From Paenibacillus xylanivorans (lineage in GTDB: Bacteria > Bacillota > Bacilli > Paenibacillales > Paenibacillaceae), in assembly GCF_001280595.1 (NCBI RefSeq), contig NZ_LITU01000070.1:239150-303149 (forward strand): a stretch of DNA of 64,000 bases, in the 5' to 3' direction. The notes below the pieces were generated by a model. It searched no databases. It worked only from the letters and a program-made list of their open reading frames with translations, and was not told the origin of the DNA. The position numbers were made by a program, and so were the translations under genes. Numbering within the stretch: position 1 is the stretch's first letter; every line of letters starts with the position of its first letter. This document shows, in pieces, positions 34,991-44,317 of this stretch.

Positions 34991-35878
34991 GTGAAGACGG
35001 ATACTGTGGTTCGGTTGCCAGCTTATCCAGGAACAGGCCCGGGCTCAACAGTGCTGAGAAGGATCGGGTATTTCCTGCTCTACAGCCTGTTGATTCTGGT
35101 AGCATTGCTTCAGATTCTGCCCTTGATTTGGCTGCTGCTGTTCTCACTCAAAAATAATCAGGAAGTATTCGATATGGCCCCATTCTCCCTTCCCGCAACT
35201 CCGAGATGGGAGAACTATGTGAAAGTGTGGACGGAAGGCAATATCAGTTTATATTTCTTCAATAGCGTCTGGATTACGGTTGTTTCTGTCGTGTTTACCG
35301 TACTGTTCGCGAGTCTGGTTACCTTCGCCATCACTCGTATGCGCTGGAAAGGGCGTTCACTGGTGTTGGGGTTGTTCATGGTAGGTATGATGATCCCTGT
35401 GCATTCTACGCTGATCCCGCTGTTCAGCCTGTTCCTGAAGCTTCATCTTACGGATCACCCATTGTCAGTCATTCTGTCCTACATCGCGTTTAACATGCCG
35501 ATCACCATTATGATCCTGCTTGGCTTCTACTATGCCCTTCCACGGGAAGTGGAGGAAGCAGCGGTGATGGACGGATGCTCAGTCCATCGGATTTTCTTCC
35601 GTATCGTCTTGCCGATGACGTCTTCGGTGATCGCTACGACGGCGATTATCAACATGATCTATGACTGGAACGAGTTTATTTTCGTGAATACGTTCATCAG
35701 CACAGACTCGTACAAGACCCTAACCGTTGGGGTACAGAACTTTATTGGGCAGTACACCACGGATTGGGGAGCAATTGGTGCGACGCTGATGATTAGCATT
35801 CTGCCTATCCTTATCGCTTTCCTCGTCTTGAGCAACCGAATTGTAGAGGGCATCGCTGCCGGATCGGTAAAAGGTTAG
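34991..35878 (+). CDS. ABC transporter permease, carbohydrate type (MalG-like)
   Basis: A 295-residue protein starting at GTG after AAAGGAGG. A cytoplasmic N-terminal tail of about 25 residues precedes six hydrophobic segments. Contact loop EEAAVMDGCSVHRIFFRIVLP (as EEAAVMDGCSVHR) and C-terminal VEGIAAGSVKG are typical of the MalG partner. Last gene before a strong terminator. Confidence 0.92.
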   Translation: MKTDTVVRLPAYPGTGPGSTVLRRIGYFLLYSLLILVALLQILPLIWLLLFSLKNNQEVFDMAPFSLPATPRWENYVKVWTEGNISLYFFNSVWITVVSVVFTVLFASLVTFAITRMRWKGRSLVLGLFMVGMMIPVHSTLIPLFSLFLKLHLTDHPLSVILSYIAFNMPITIMILLGFYYALPREVEEAAVMDGCSVHRIFFRIVLPMTSSVIATTAIINMIYDWNEFIFVNTFISTDSYKTLTVGVQNFIGQYTTDWGAIGATLMISILPILIAFLVLSNRIVEGIAAGSVKG

Positions 35879-35922
35879 ACCTAAGCATTCCACATGAATC
35901 ATTGGCTAACTTAAACCTTGGA

Positions 35923-35964
35923 CCCTTACATATCCCAATCCAAAAGGGATATGTAAGGGTTTTT
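35923..35964 (+). terminator. Strong terminator closing the third sugar ABC operon
   Basis: CCCTTACATATCCC and GGGATATGTAAGGG form a perfect 14-base stem, followed by TTTTT. Confidence 0.92.
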
Positions 35965-36021
35965 GCTCATCGCCCTGGGGCTAGATAAATTGAACCAAAC
36001 ATTTACACGAGAACGGAGAGG

Positions 36022-36217
36022 ACAGAAATAACCTGAAGAAGGGGAGCTAAAAGCTTTCTGAAAGAAAGCTACATCGAAAGCATACGCTTCGCCTTTATCC
36101 CCAGACTTTCTCCTTTGAAAAGGAAATCAAAAAAATCTGGGGATAACATCGATCGGAAGGTTGTTCTGGCATCGGAGTGGCAAGTGTAAATAATCTTTAG
36201 TTCAATTCATATAAATG
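36022..36217. repeat. Multi-hairpin intergenic element, probable dispersed repeat or structured RNA
   Basis: No gene lies between 35965 and 36346. The stretch contains AGCTTTCT-GAA-AGAAAGCT (36052-36070), then TTATCCCCAGA (36095-36105) pairing perfectly with TCTGGGGATAA (36136-36146) around an inner CTCCTTTGAAAAGGA hairpin-like part. The distal part (36164-36212) recurs in decayed form at 14585-14631. Two copies in unrelated intergenic regions suggest a repeat family; a structured transcript is possible. Confidence 0.5.
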
Positions 36218-36346
36218 AAAGAATTGAAAATACCTATTATTGGAATTTCAAAAAACTTTCAAGTTTTTTCGCAAAACTACTGCATTTTCAAACTACCTGT
36301 GCTAACATACCCTAAGAATTAAAGCCCACACGGGAAAGGTGAGAAA

Positions 36347-37753
36347 ATGACAGCAATATCCTCAACCAAAGAGTCCCTTCGTTCGGATGCCAAGGATCTG
36401 AATCTGATTCGGCTAACATGGCCTATTTTCCTGGAACTCTTCTTGTTTATGTTGATGGGGAGCGTGGATACGTTCATGCTCAGTTCGGTGTCCGATAATG
36501 CAGTATCCGGGGTCGGAGCAGCCAACCAGATTATTTCCATTGCGATTCTTGTACTGGAAGTCATTGGACATGGCGCTGCTATTGTTGTGGCACAATATAT
36601 TGGTTCGAAGAAATTGAGTGAGGCGGCACAGGTCACGGGTAATGCGATTACACTGAATCTGATTGTCGGAATAATCCTGAGCGGAGGCTTTCTTCTGTTC
36701 GGAGGACATCTGTTGACACTGCTGCATATTCAAGGTGAAATATACGATTTTGCCCGTTCTTATATAAGTATTGTCGGAGGCGGTATTTTCCTTCAGGCGC
36801 TGATTAACGCGCTGGCCGCGACGATTCGTACGCATGGTTACACCAAAGAGACGATGTATGTTTCCGTTCTGATGAACGTGATTCACGTCATTGGTAACTA
36901 CGCCCTTATTTTTGGCCATTTTGGCATGCCGAAGCTTGGTGTAGAAGGGGCAGCGATCTCCACGGTCGGAAGCCGCCTGATCTGCCTGATCATTTTCTTT
37001 TGGCTGCTCTATCGCGTCATGGAAGTAAGGGTGGAGTTTAGCTATTACATCAACCTTTCGAAGAAATTTATTAGCAAAATATTGCGAATTGGGATTCCAT
37101 CTGCGCTGGAATCGGTTGTATATCAGTCCTGCCAGCTTGTCTTCACACTGTACGTGACGTATCTGGGCGCTGAAGCGATGGCAACCCGGCAATATGCGGG
37201 CAATATTTCAAGCTACATCTATCTATTCAGCATGGCGATCGGAATGGGGACATCCATTATTGTTGGCCGATTGGTCGGAGCGCGTCGCAAGAACGATGCA
37301 TACAAACGCGTATTTGACAGTGTGAAATGGGCGCTGCTCGCCACAGTTGTGATCGATGTCATTATTATTCTCTTCCGTGTTCCGCTGATGAGTGTTTTCA
37401 CGGATAATCCGGAAATTATCAAGCTGGGTGCGCAGGTCATCCTGCTCAGTCTTCTGCTGGAGACTGGGCGAACCTGCAATATTGTAATTATTGGTTCACT
37501 GCGTGCTGCAGGAGATGCGAAGTTCCCGGTATATATGGGGCTTATCTCTATGGTCTGCATGAGTCTGCCGCTGGGCTACCTGCTGGTATTCAAGCTTCAT
37601 TTGGGGCTGGCCGGTGTCTGGCTAGCGATTGCCGCAGACGAGTGGACACGTGCTGTCATTATGTATTTCCGCTGGAAGAGCCGGGCTTGGGAGAAACATG
37701 ATCTTTTGGATCAAGATGAGGAAGTTGGAGCTCAACCGGTGCCGGCAGTCTGA
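36347..37753 (+). CDS. MATE family efflux transporter
   Basis: A 468-residue membrane protein with about twelve hydrophobic segments in two homologous halves, exporting drugs or metabolites in exchange for Na+ or H+. TWPIFLELFLFMLMGSVDTF and VSGVGAANQI at the N-terminus, and IGIPSALESVVYQSCQLVF opening the second half, are typical. A charged C-terminal tail follows (EKHDLLDQDEEVG). ATG after GAAAGGTGAG. Single gene with its own terminator. Substrate unknown. Confidence 0.92.
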   Translation: MTAISSTKESLRSDAKDLNLIRLTWPIFLELFLFMLMGSVDTFMLSSVSDNAVSGVGAANQIISIAILVLEVIGHGAAIVVAQYIGSKKLSEAAQVTGNAITLNLIVGIILSGGFLLFGGHLLTLLHIQGEIYDFARSYISIVGGGIFLQALINALAATIRTHGYTKETMYVSVLMNVIHVIGNYALIFGHFGMPKLGVEGAAISTVGSRLICLIIFFWLLYRVMEVRVEFSYYINLSKKFISKILRIGIPSALESVVYQSCQLVFTLYVTYLGAEAMATRQYAGNISSYIYLFSMAIGMGTSIIVGRLVGARRKNDAYKRVFDSVKWALLATVVIDVIIILFRVPLMSVFTDNPEIIKLGAQVILLSLLLETGRTCNIVIIGSLRAAGDAKFPVYMGLISMVCMSLPLGYLLVFKLHLGLAGVWLAIAADEWTRAVIMYFRWKSRAWEKHDLLDQDEEVGAQPVPAV

Positions 37754-37786
37754 TTGCTGGCAGGGAACGATAGACTTATTAGGAAA

Positions 37787-37824
37787 GCCGATCAAGGGAT
37801 ATACTCCTTTGGTCGGTTTTTTTT
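37787..37824 (+). terminator. Terminator after MATE gene
   Basis: GCCGATCAAGG pairs with CCTTTGGTCGG allowing one bulge, followed by eight T. Confidence 0.8.
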
Positions 37825-37886
37825 AGCAGAAATGATCAAAACGTGATGTGCAGCCTCACGTATAGTAAGGATATGGAAAGGGGTGG

Positions 37887-38384
37887 ATGTTGACCGGAAG
37901 TCATCCGCAAAATTATGAGATGGGTATTGATCCTGCCGAAGTGCACCAGGGCCAGGCTTCAGGTTATCTGAAAGCTGTTACGCCGCTGGATAACAATGAG
38001 TTTGCCACCATGATGCAGCAGTTCAGGGCAGATAAGTATGTAGGCAAACGGATGAAATTATCTGGATTTGTGAAGACCGAACGTGTTGAAGCATTCTGTG
38101 GATTATGGATGCGTGTGGATAATAACGTCCATGATGTACTTCAATTCGATAACATGCATGATCGGCCCATTACGGGCACGCAACCTTGGAATCAGTACAA
38201 TATTGTATTGGATGTGTCGAAGGAGAGTGCGGTTATCTCATTCGGGGTTATTTTGAACGGCAAAGGCAAAGTGTGGGTGGACAGTTTCCGCTTTGAAGAG
38301 GTTGATTCAAACACACCGTTGACTCATATGGAGACGGAGTATGAGATGTCGGACGAGCCAATGAATTTGTCTTTCGAGGAGTGA
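37887..38384 (+). CDS. Beta-sandwich domain protein, regulator-associated type
   Basis: A 165-residue protein. The central part (about 20-135), GYLKAVTP, KRMKLSGFVKTERVEAFCG, LWMRVDNN, FDNMHDRPITGTQPW and GKGKVWVDSFRFEEV, reads as a jelly-roll beta sandwich like carbohydrate-binding domains and is also found fused to AraC-type regulators. No DNA-binding or signal sequence is present here. The start could be ATG 37887 or TTG 37890, both after AAAGGGG. Function unknown; it may bind a sugar-like ligand in the cytoplasm. Confidence 0.7.
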   Translation: MLTGSHPQNYEMGIDPAEVHQGQASGYLKAVTPLDNNEFATMMQQFRADKYVGKRMKLSGFVKTERVEAFCGLWMRVDNNVHDVLQFDNMHDRPITGTQPWNQYNIVLDVSKESAVISFGVILNGKGKVWVDSFRFEEVDSNTPLTHMETEYEMSDEPMNLSFEE

Positions 38385-38472
38385 TCAGATATATGAATGC
38401 AGGTTTAACGTTAAGCTGAAGGAAGTATGGGAATTATGATATAATCCTGGTGAAGAATGGAGCTGATGCTGG

Positions 38473-39311
38473 ATGACGGATTTGCTCGATCCACGAGTGG
38501 ATTTTGTATTCAAACTATTTTTGGAAGTGAGCAAAGTAAAGATGTTTTGTTAGCTTTCCTTAACAGCACGTTTATTGAAACCGGTGAGTCGCCTCTTACG
38601 GAGATTACACTTATTAACACGTTTACGGACAAAGATAGTCCGGAAGATAAACAATCCATTTTGGATATCAAAGCGCGTACAGTGGAAGGCAAGTTAATCA
38701 ACATTGAGATGTAGCTGTTTAATCCGTATAATATGGAAAAAAGAACGCTATTCTATTGGAGCGAAATGTACTCTCACCAGATCAAGAAGGGTGAAAATTA
38801 TAATCTTTTGAAAAAATGCGTGACGATCAATATTTTAAATTACTCATGTCTGGACAATGAACGATATCACAATGTTTTTCATTTACGCGAAGATCATACA
38901 GGTATTGGTTTGACAGATGATATAGAAATTCATGTAATGGAATTGACCAAACTGGATCAACACCCTGTCCCTATGGACAAGGGCGGACTGGTGAACTGGC
39001 TTTTATTCTTAAAAGGAATTGATCCATCAAATTGGGAGGTGCTGGCGATGAATGAACCGATGCTAAAAAAGGCAATGGACACGCTGGAATTTCTGAGTCA
39101 GGATGCGGCTACGAGAATGGCATATGATGCACGGATGAAAGCACTAAGCGATGAAAAATCGATGATAGAAGGTGCACGTGCTGAGGGAGAAGCCAAAGGG
39201 AAAAGAGAAATGGCTCGTGAGCTGCTTGCACTTGGCGTAGACATGTCTGCTGTGGTGAAAGCCTCTGGACTCTCTGAAGAGGAAATCAAAAAACTCCTGC
39301 CCAAGCAGTAA
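38473..39311 (+). pseudogene. Broken Rpn/PD-(D/E)XK nuclease family gene
   Basis: Three pieces together form a typical Rpn-type recombination-promoting nuclease. The start at ATG 38473 reads MTDLLDPRVDFVFKL; one base is missing near 38516, and the neighbouring frame continues IFGSEQSKDVLLAFLNSTF. That frame stops at TAG 38712-38714 where Gln is expected (IEM-stop-LFNPYNMEKRT), and resumes to the end with GARAEGEAKGKREMARELL and the C-terminal SGLSEEEIKKLLPKQ helices. Two independent lesions indicate a pseudogene. The 3' piece from ATG 38733 could still be translated as 192 residues but lacks the conserved catalytic N-terminus. Confidence 0.85.
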
Positions 39312-39334
39312 CTGAAACTAAATTTACACGATCC

Positions 39335-39366
39335 AGAGCTGATCCAATTACGGGTTGGCTCTTTTT
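39335..39366 (+). terminator. Terminator after the Rpn pseudogene
   Basis: AGAGCTGATCC and GGGTTGGCTC pair with G-U pairs around AATTAC, followed by TTTTT. Confidence 0.65.
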
Positions 39367-39531
39367 GTTGCGTTTGGGGTATACAAAAAGTAGAGCGAAG
39401 TCCAAGCTGAGAAGAGAATACAGGCTTTTTCCCTATAAATCCCATTGTTCTCGATAGCTAATCAGGCGATACCTTGTTAACATAGATCCAAAGAATAATA
39501 TAACTTATGACACATATAGAGGATGATTCAG

Positions 39532-40242
39532 ATGAATAAAAAAGTACTGGTCGTGGATGACGAGTCAAGCATCGTCAGTGCCATTGCTTACGCGCTAAGG
39601 CGCGAAGGATATGAAGTAGAGACAGCGAATGACGGCGAAGAAGCACTGGTGAAGGTATCCTCATTCCATCCTCAGGTCATGATTCTGGACGTGATGATGC
39701 CCAAGCTGGATGGATACGGTGTATGCCGCAGGCTGGAGGACCGGGAAGATATCGGGATTATTTTGCTGACCGTCAAAAATGATATCGTGGATAAGATCGT
39801 CGGCCTGGAAATGGGCGCGGATGATTACATGACCAAACCGTTTGAGATCCGCGAACTGCTCGCCCGGGTAAAAGCGCTGATGCGTCGCGTGGAGAAAAGC
39901 AGTCCACCATCCGATGATCCCAAAAATCAAGCCATTATCAATGGAACTTTGCGCATCCATATCGCGCACCGCACTGTGACGGTGAATGAGGAGAAGCTGG
40001 ATCTGACGCCAAAAGAGTTCGACTTGCTTACCATTCTGATGTCCAATCCTGAGCGTGTATACACGCGGGATGATCTGCTGGACCGGGTGTGGGGCATGGA
40101 ATATGCCGGGGGTACACGCACGGTGGATATTCATATTCAGCGCCTGCGCAAAAAAATCGGCGATACTGACCAGCAAAAATTGCAGACGGTATACGGAATT
40201 GGCTATAAGGCGTCAGCCCCTGGTCCGGGCGGCTCAGTATGA
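39532..40242 (+). CDS. Response regulator, OmpR/PhoB family
   Basis: A 236-residue protein. Receiver domain KVLVVDDESSIVSAI, phospho-acceptor Asp in MILDVMMPKLDGYG, and DDYMTKPFEIREL. The C-terminal winged helix (about 135-232) has LDLTPKEFDLLTILM, YTRDDLLDRVWG and TVDIHIQRLRKKIG. ATG 39532 is nine bases after GAGG. It overlaps its kinase by four bases (ATGA) and probably controls the lipoprotein downstream. Confidence 0.95.
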   Translation: MNKKVLVVDDESSIVSAIAYALRREGYEVETANDGEEALVKVSSFHPQVMILDVMMPKLDGYGVCRRLEDREDIGIILLTVKNDIVDKIVGLEMGADDYMTKPFEIRELLARVKALMRRVEKSSPPSDDPKNQAIINGTLRIHIAHRTVTVNEEKLDLTPKEFDLLTILMSNPERVYTRDDLLDRVWGMEYAGGTRTVDIHIQRLRKKIGDTDQQKLQTVYGIGYKASAPGPGGSV

Positions 40243-41744
40243 GAGTCAGCATCAAGCTGAAGTTCAGTGTCTTTCTGGCCGCATTGCTAATCCTGACCGT
40301 CGTTGTGCTCAGCTCCCTGGTATTACGAGGTATTGAGCGCAACCAGCAGACGCAGATTGAGACCATTTTGTCCCAGCAGACCCGTCTGGTGAATCTGAAT
40401 GTGCGGCAGTCTTATTATACCGAGTCCGTTCGTCTGGAGCAGGAGGTTTTTTTACAGCAAAGTGGCCGCAGGCTGGCTCAGGAGCTTGCAAGCTCCACAG
40501 GTCTGCCCATCGCGCTTTATGATATGAAGGGACAGCAAGTCGGTTCATCGATCATGTCTGAGGAAAGTGCGGAAATTACAGCGACGGTGAATTATGCGCT
40601 GCAAAATAAAATTGCCTATCACGAACAAGGTGATACGCTGTTATATGTGGCACCGCTGGATGGACCGGATGGACAGATGGGTGCTGTACGAATGCAGTAT
40701 CCGGTTCAGAGCTATCATGAATTCTACGCCCGTATCCTTCAGCTGTTTATGTGGGCGGGTATTGCCGTAGTTGGACTTAGCTTCATTTTGGGATACCTCT
40801 TTTACAATCGCTTTGCCGTCGCCATAACCCGCTTGAAGAAGTCCGCCGATTCCATCCGTGAGGGGCATTATATTACCGAATCACCTGTGAGACGTAAGGA
40901 TGAATTGGGCGAGCTGGGACAGGGCATTTATTATATGAGTACATCGATTCAGCAAAATATTGAAGCCATGCATGCGGAACAGCAGAAGCTCCAGCTCGCG
41001 ATTGAGAAGCTTCAAGCCCTGGAGCAGCAGCAGAAACAATATATCGGGAATATTAGCCATGAGTTCAAGACGCCGCTTACGTCAATTAAGGCGTATGTTG
41101 AGCTGTTGGACATGTATAAGGATGATCCGCAATTGCTGGATGATGCTACGAACAACATTGGGAAAGAAACCGAGCGGTTATACGAAATGGTTGAGAAGGT
41201 TCTTCATCTGTCTGCTCTGGAAAAATATGATTTTGAGAATCAGGCGGAAGACGTGGAAGTTCGTGCCCTGCTGGAGGATGCCTGTGGCCGAATGCGGGGC
41301 AAAGCCGAGAAGTTTGCGCTGAACATGGAGCTGGTGTTACTGCCTGCGGTGATTCGCAGTGATCGGGAGAGCCTGATGCATATTTTCATCAATCTGTTGG
41401 ATAATTCGATCAAATATAATGTGCCCGGGGGTGTCATCCGGGTAAGCAATGAACTGCGAATGCAGGAGCGGCAAGCGGTTATTCGCATATTTAACTCGGG
41501 TACGCCGATTCCGGAAGAGGCGCAGGAGAAAATCTTTGAACCCTTTTACACCGTCAACAAAGACAGGGCCAGAAAAACCGGGGGAACCGGGCTTGGGCTA
41601 TCGCTGGTCAAGCAATTTGTTGAGAAGCAGGGCGGTACGATTACACTGCTGCCTAAAGATCCCAAGCATGAGGAAGGAACGACGTTCCAGCTGGCTTTCC
41701 CTCTGGCCCATTCAAGTTTACAAGTTGGAAACAAGTCTGAATAA
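40239..41744 (+). CDS. Sensor histidine kinase, HPK1 type
   Basis: A 501-residue membrane kinase. TM1 (LKFSVFLAALLILTVVVLSS), an extracellular domain of about 130 residues, TM2 (FMWAGIAVVGLSFILGYLF), a HAMP domain (about 195-245), then SHEFKTPLTSIKAY with the phospho-acceptor His, NLLDNSIKYN, and GGTGLGLSLVKQFVEKQGG. All catalytic boxes are intact. Cognate of the OmpR-type regulator upstream; the stimulus is unknown. Confidence 0.95.
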   Translation: MRVSIKLKFSVFLAALLILTVVVLSSLVLRGIERNQQTQIETILSQQTRLVNLNVRQSYYTESVRLEQEVFLQQSGRRLAQELASSTGLPIALYDMKGQQVGSSIMSEESAEITATVNYALQNKIAYHEQGDTLLYVAPLDGPDGQMGAVRMQYPVQSYHEFYARILQLFMWAGIAVVGLSFILGYLFYNRFAVAITRLKKSADSIREGHYITESPVRRKDELGELGQGIYYMSTSIQQNIEAMHAEQQKLQLAIEKLQALEQQQKQYIGNISHEFKTPLTSIKAYVELLDMYKDDPQLLDDATNNIGKETERLYEMVEKVLHLSALEKYDFENQAEDVEVRALLEDACGRMRGKAEKFALNMELVLLPAVIRSDRESLMHIFINLLDNSIKYNVPGGVIRVSNELRMQERQAVIRIFNSGTPIPEEAQEKIFEPFYTVNKDRARKTGGTGLGLSLVKQFVEKQGGTITLLPKDPKHEEGTTFQLAFPLAHSSLQVGNKSE

Positions 41745-41799
41745 CTTTGGAAGTATGCGATGTGTATGCTTGGTCTATAGAAAGCAATCAGGGGGGACC

Positions 41800-42909
41800 A
41801 TGATGAATTGGAAACAGGCGGCTTTGAGCACGCTCGGGGCAATCGTCCTATTATCGGCAACAGCATGCGGTGGAACAACGGAGCCAGAGGGGAATCCACA
41901 GAACGGGAAATCAGGCACGGATATTACGGTGAAGGATAACACCAATACGTCGGTGTACCAGAGCTTTAAGCTGGAGAAAATCGATAAACTGCCGAATATG
42001 CGCGGGGTGGCGTGGCTGAGTAATGACTGGATTTTGTCGGATAAAGAGAATACGGCCATGAAGCCTGTCACGGTTGAAGGTAAAGAACGCTATCCGCATA
42101 ACTTATACATGTATGATTTGACGAAGGGCACCGATTCACCTGTAAAAGAAAGTGAAGTGAGTCTGGGCTCACCACTCGTGTCCCCGGATAGTCAGTATAT
42201 TTTCTACAGAGAACCAGAGGAATCGACTGGCAAAGGCTTTATTCTGAACCTGCACAATGGAGAAGTGATTCCGGCAGGTAAGGACGACGGCTTTGTATTT
42301 GAAGGTGCATGGCTCGATAAGGAGCATGTCGTCTTTCCGAATATGAATGGGGATATCGTATCGGCGAGTGTGGATGGAACGACGAAGGTGCTGGTCAAGA
42401 CGGGGAACTTCAATGTATGGAGTGTTAGTGTTTCGGGTAGTGTAATTTACTACATCACAGGCACGGACGGACAGCTGAATGCCTACGATACGAAGACCGG
42501 TGAAGAGAAGCAGGTGCTAAAAAGTGTGGAGTGGGTGATTCCGTCCAACGATGGTTCAAGACTGGCAATTGTGAAAAAAACAGCCGATACCAAACGGGCG
42601 CTGGTGCTGACCGATCTGGAAGGGAATGAAAAAGCCACACTTGCCAGAGGCACGCAGATCTTCGGTACGAGTTGGTCTGGTGACGATTCCAAAATCGCTT
42701 ATACAATCAATTCTGAGAGTGATGATGAGAAGGGGCTGTTCGTCTCCAATACGGAATCCGCGGAGCAGTTCCAGATCTCGGCTGATATGGATAACGCATC
42801 TGATCCGCTGAGTTGGAGTCCGGAAGGCAACCGAATTTTGCTGTCACAGTCCGTGCAGGAAAATGAATCGTACCACTTCGTTACCTCGGTCATTACGATC
42901 TCGCAGTAA
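41800..42909 (+). CDS. Lipoprotein with a TolB/WD40-like beta-propeller
   Basis: A 369-residue lipoprotein. The frame is open far upstream inside the kinase, but GGGGGG precedes the paired ATGs at 41800/41803 and the signal peptide LGAIVLLSATAC begins there. The body has repeating blades such as VSPDSQYIFYREPEE, GAWLDKEHVVFPNM, SNDGSRLAIVKK, SGDDSKIAYTINS and SPEGNRILLSQS, the PD40/TolB pattern. It lies 55 bases after the kinase and may be its sensor accessory or a regulated target. Confidence 0.85.
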   Translation: MMNWKQAALSTLGAIVLLSATACGGTTEPEGNPQNGKSGTDITVKDNTNTSVYQSFKLEKIDKLPNMRGVAWLSNDWILSDKENTAMKPVTVEGKERYPHNLYMYDLTKGTDSPVKESEVSLGSPLVSPDSQYIFYREPEESTGKGFILNLHNGEVIPAGKDDGFVFEGAWLDKEHVVFPNMNGDIVSASVDGTTKVLVKTGNFNVWSVSVSGSVIYYITGTDGQLNAYDTKTGEEKQVLKSVEWVIPSNDGSRLAIVKKTADTKRALVLTDLEGNEKATLARGTQIFGTSWSGDDSKIAYTINSESDDEKGLFVSNTESAEQFQISADMDNASDPLSWSPEGNRILLSQSVQENESYHFVTSVITISQ

Positions 42910-42941
42910 ACATCATTGAAAAGAGGCAAATCAGCGAGCGA

Positions 42942-42970
42942 GCCTGACTCATAACGAGTTGGGCCTTTTC
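42942..42970 (+). terminator. Probable terminator after the propeller lipoprotein
   Basis: GCCTGACTC and GAGTTGGGC pair with one weak position, followed by CTTTTCT. Moderate T-run. Confidence 0.5.
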
Positions 42971-43034
42971 TGTACCTTTAACGCAGGTGTTCTGGGTTAT
43001 ACTGAAGAGACGAGAAGTGAAGGGGGACATAATC

Positions 43035-43943
43035 ATGGATGAAAAAGACTGCCGTCTGCTGTTGAGCATTTCCGAAGAGAGCAGTCTGACCAAGGCTGCG
43101 GAGCGCATGTTTATGACCCAGCCGGCTTTGACATACCGTTTGCAGCAATTGGAGAAAGCATTTGGCGTACCGCTCATCGATAAAACGTTAAAAGGTGCCA
43201 GGTTTACTCCCGAAGGAGAGCATCTTGCAAGCTATGCTCGTAAAATGCTCAATGAGCTTAATCAAGTCAAGGAACAGCTGTCGAATATTCGTAATGAGGT
43301 TAAGGGAACGCTGCGCCTCGGGATTGCCAATCATTATTCATTGTACAAGCTTCCTCCGTTGTTAAAACAGTTCAAGGAGCTGTATCCTGAGGTTCAGTTT
43401 GCTGTGACCTGTGCTCTGAGTGTAGAGGTTATGGAGCTATTGATGCGGGATGAAATCCAGGTGGGTGTCATCCGGGGAGAGCATCCATGGTATGAAGGGA
43501 AACATCTGCTGCATGATGAACCGGTCTGCATTGTATCCCGTGAACCCATTGACCTGAATGAGCTTCCAGACCTTCCGCAAATTGCATTTCAGGAGCCCTT
43601 GACGAAAACAGGCGGTTCCCCTGTGAGTCCATTCCGAGAAGGAGTAGCGTCCTGGTGGTATGAGCGTTTTGAACGTTCACCAACCGTAGCGATGCGTGTG
43701 GATAGCTATGAGACCTGTAAAGAAATGGTGCGGTACGGCCTGGGCTACGCTATTATTCCGGGTATCTTCGTATCTGCTTCGGATGGACTTCATCAGCAGG
43801 AACTGATCCGACAGAATGGACAGGGAGTGCGGCGTAACACCTGGTTGGTGTATAAGGAAAGTGTGCTGCAACAGGCAACGGTGGGCCGCTTTGTTGATTT
43901 GATGAGAACAGTAGGTACACAGCACGTTTTGGATGGTTGCTAG
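43035..43943 (+). CDS. LysR family transcriptional regulator
   Basis: A 302-residue regulator. N-terminal winged helix: LLSISEESSLTKAAERMFMT and QPALTYRLQQLEKAFGVPL, then a LysR effector domain from about residue 88 (GTLRLGIANHYSLYKLPPLL). The ATG at 43035 follows AAGGGGG. It is followed on the same strand by an amidohydrolase/transporter pair and is the nearest candidate regulator for it, though LysR genes are more often divergent from their targets. Confidence 0.93.
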   Translation: MDEKDCRLLLSISEESSLTKAAERMFMTQPALTYRLQQLEKAFGVPLIDKTLKGARFTPEGEHLASYARKMLNELNQVKEQLSNIRNEVKGTLRLGIANHYSLYKLPPLLKQFKELYPEVQFAVTCALSVEVMELLMRDEIQVGVIRGEHPWYEGKHLLHDEPVCIVSREPIDLNELPDLPQIAFQEPLTKTGGSPVSPFREGVASWWYERFERSPTVAMRVDSYETCKEMVRYGLGYAIIPGIFVSASDGLHQQELIRQNGQGVRRNTWLVYKESVLQQATVGRFVDLMRTVGTQHVLDGC

Positions 43944-44170
43944 ATACAGATATAGTAGAGTAGATGCATTGCTTTATGCATAATTATCCGGTACTTTCTT
44001 GTCATAAAAGGCATCTTACTGTTATTAGACAGTATCAATCTCATAATGAAAAACCACTCGAAGGATGTACATATGTTCAAAATGTTCATAGACGTTGTTT
44101 TGTCTAATATGTAAATGATCCAGTAATATACTGACATCTGATGATATCCATATATTGATTTCAAGCGAGT
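43944..44170. other. AT-rich intergenic region
   Basis: First part of a 374-base gap between the LysR gene and the amidohydrolase. No gene or recognisable RNA was seen; the 74-codon minus-strand frame has no ribosome site. The second part carries the palindromes listed next. Confidence 0.4.
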
Positions 44171-44188
44171 CCATAAAATTTTTTATGG
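44171..44188. promoter_or_regulatory. Perfect palindrome upstream of the amidohydrolase
   Basis: CCATAAAA-TT-TTTTATGG is an 18-base near-perfect palindrome, 130 bases before the start codon; it could bind a regulator or form a small hairpin. Confidence 0.4.
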
Positions 44189-44240
44189 GCTATTCCTTAA
44201 TTTTTTTGAATTTACTTATGGCTTGGTCACACATACAATA

Positions 44241-44280
44241 TATCCAATCTGATTGTATATTTATTCGATTAAATTGAATA
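44241..44280. promoter_or_regulatory. Tandem operators upstream of the amidohydrolase/transporter operon
   Basis: TATCCAATCTGATTGTATA (44241-44259) and TATTCGATTAAATTGAATA (44262-44280) are each inverted repeats with 16 of 18 symmetric positions. They share TATYCRATYNRATTGWATA and their centres are 21 bases apart, two helical turns, so a pair of dimers would bind the same DNA face. Confidence 0.65.
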
Positions 44281-44317
44281 TAGAAATGCTGTATTTGAAG
44301 AAAGGCGGCAAAATAAT

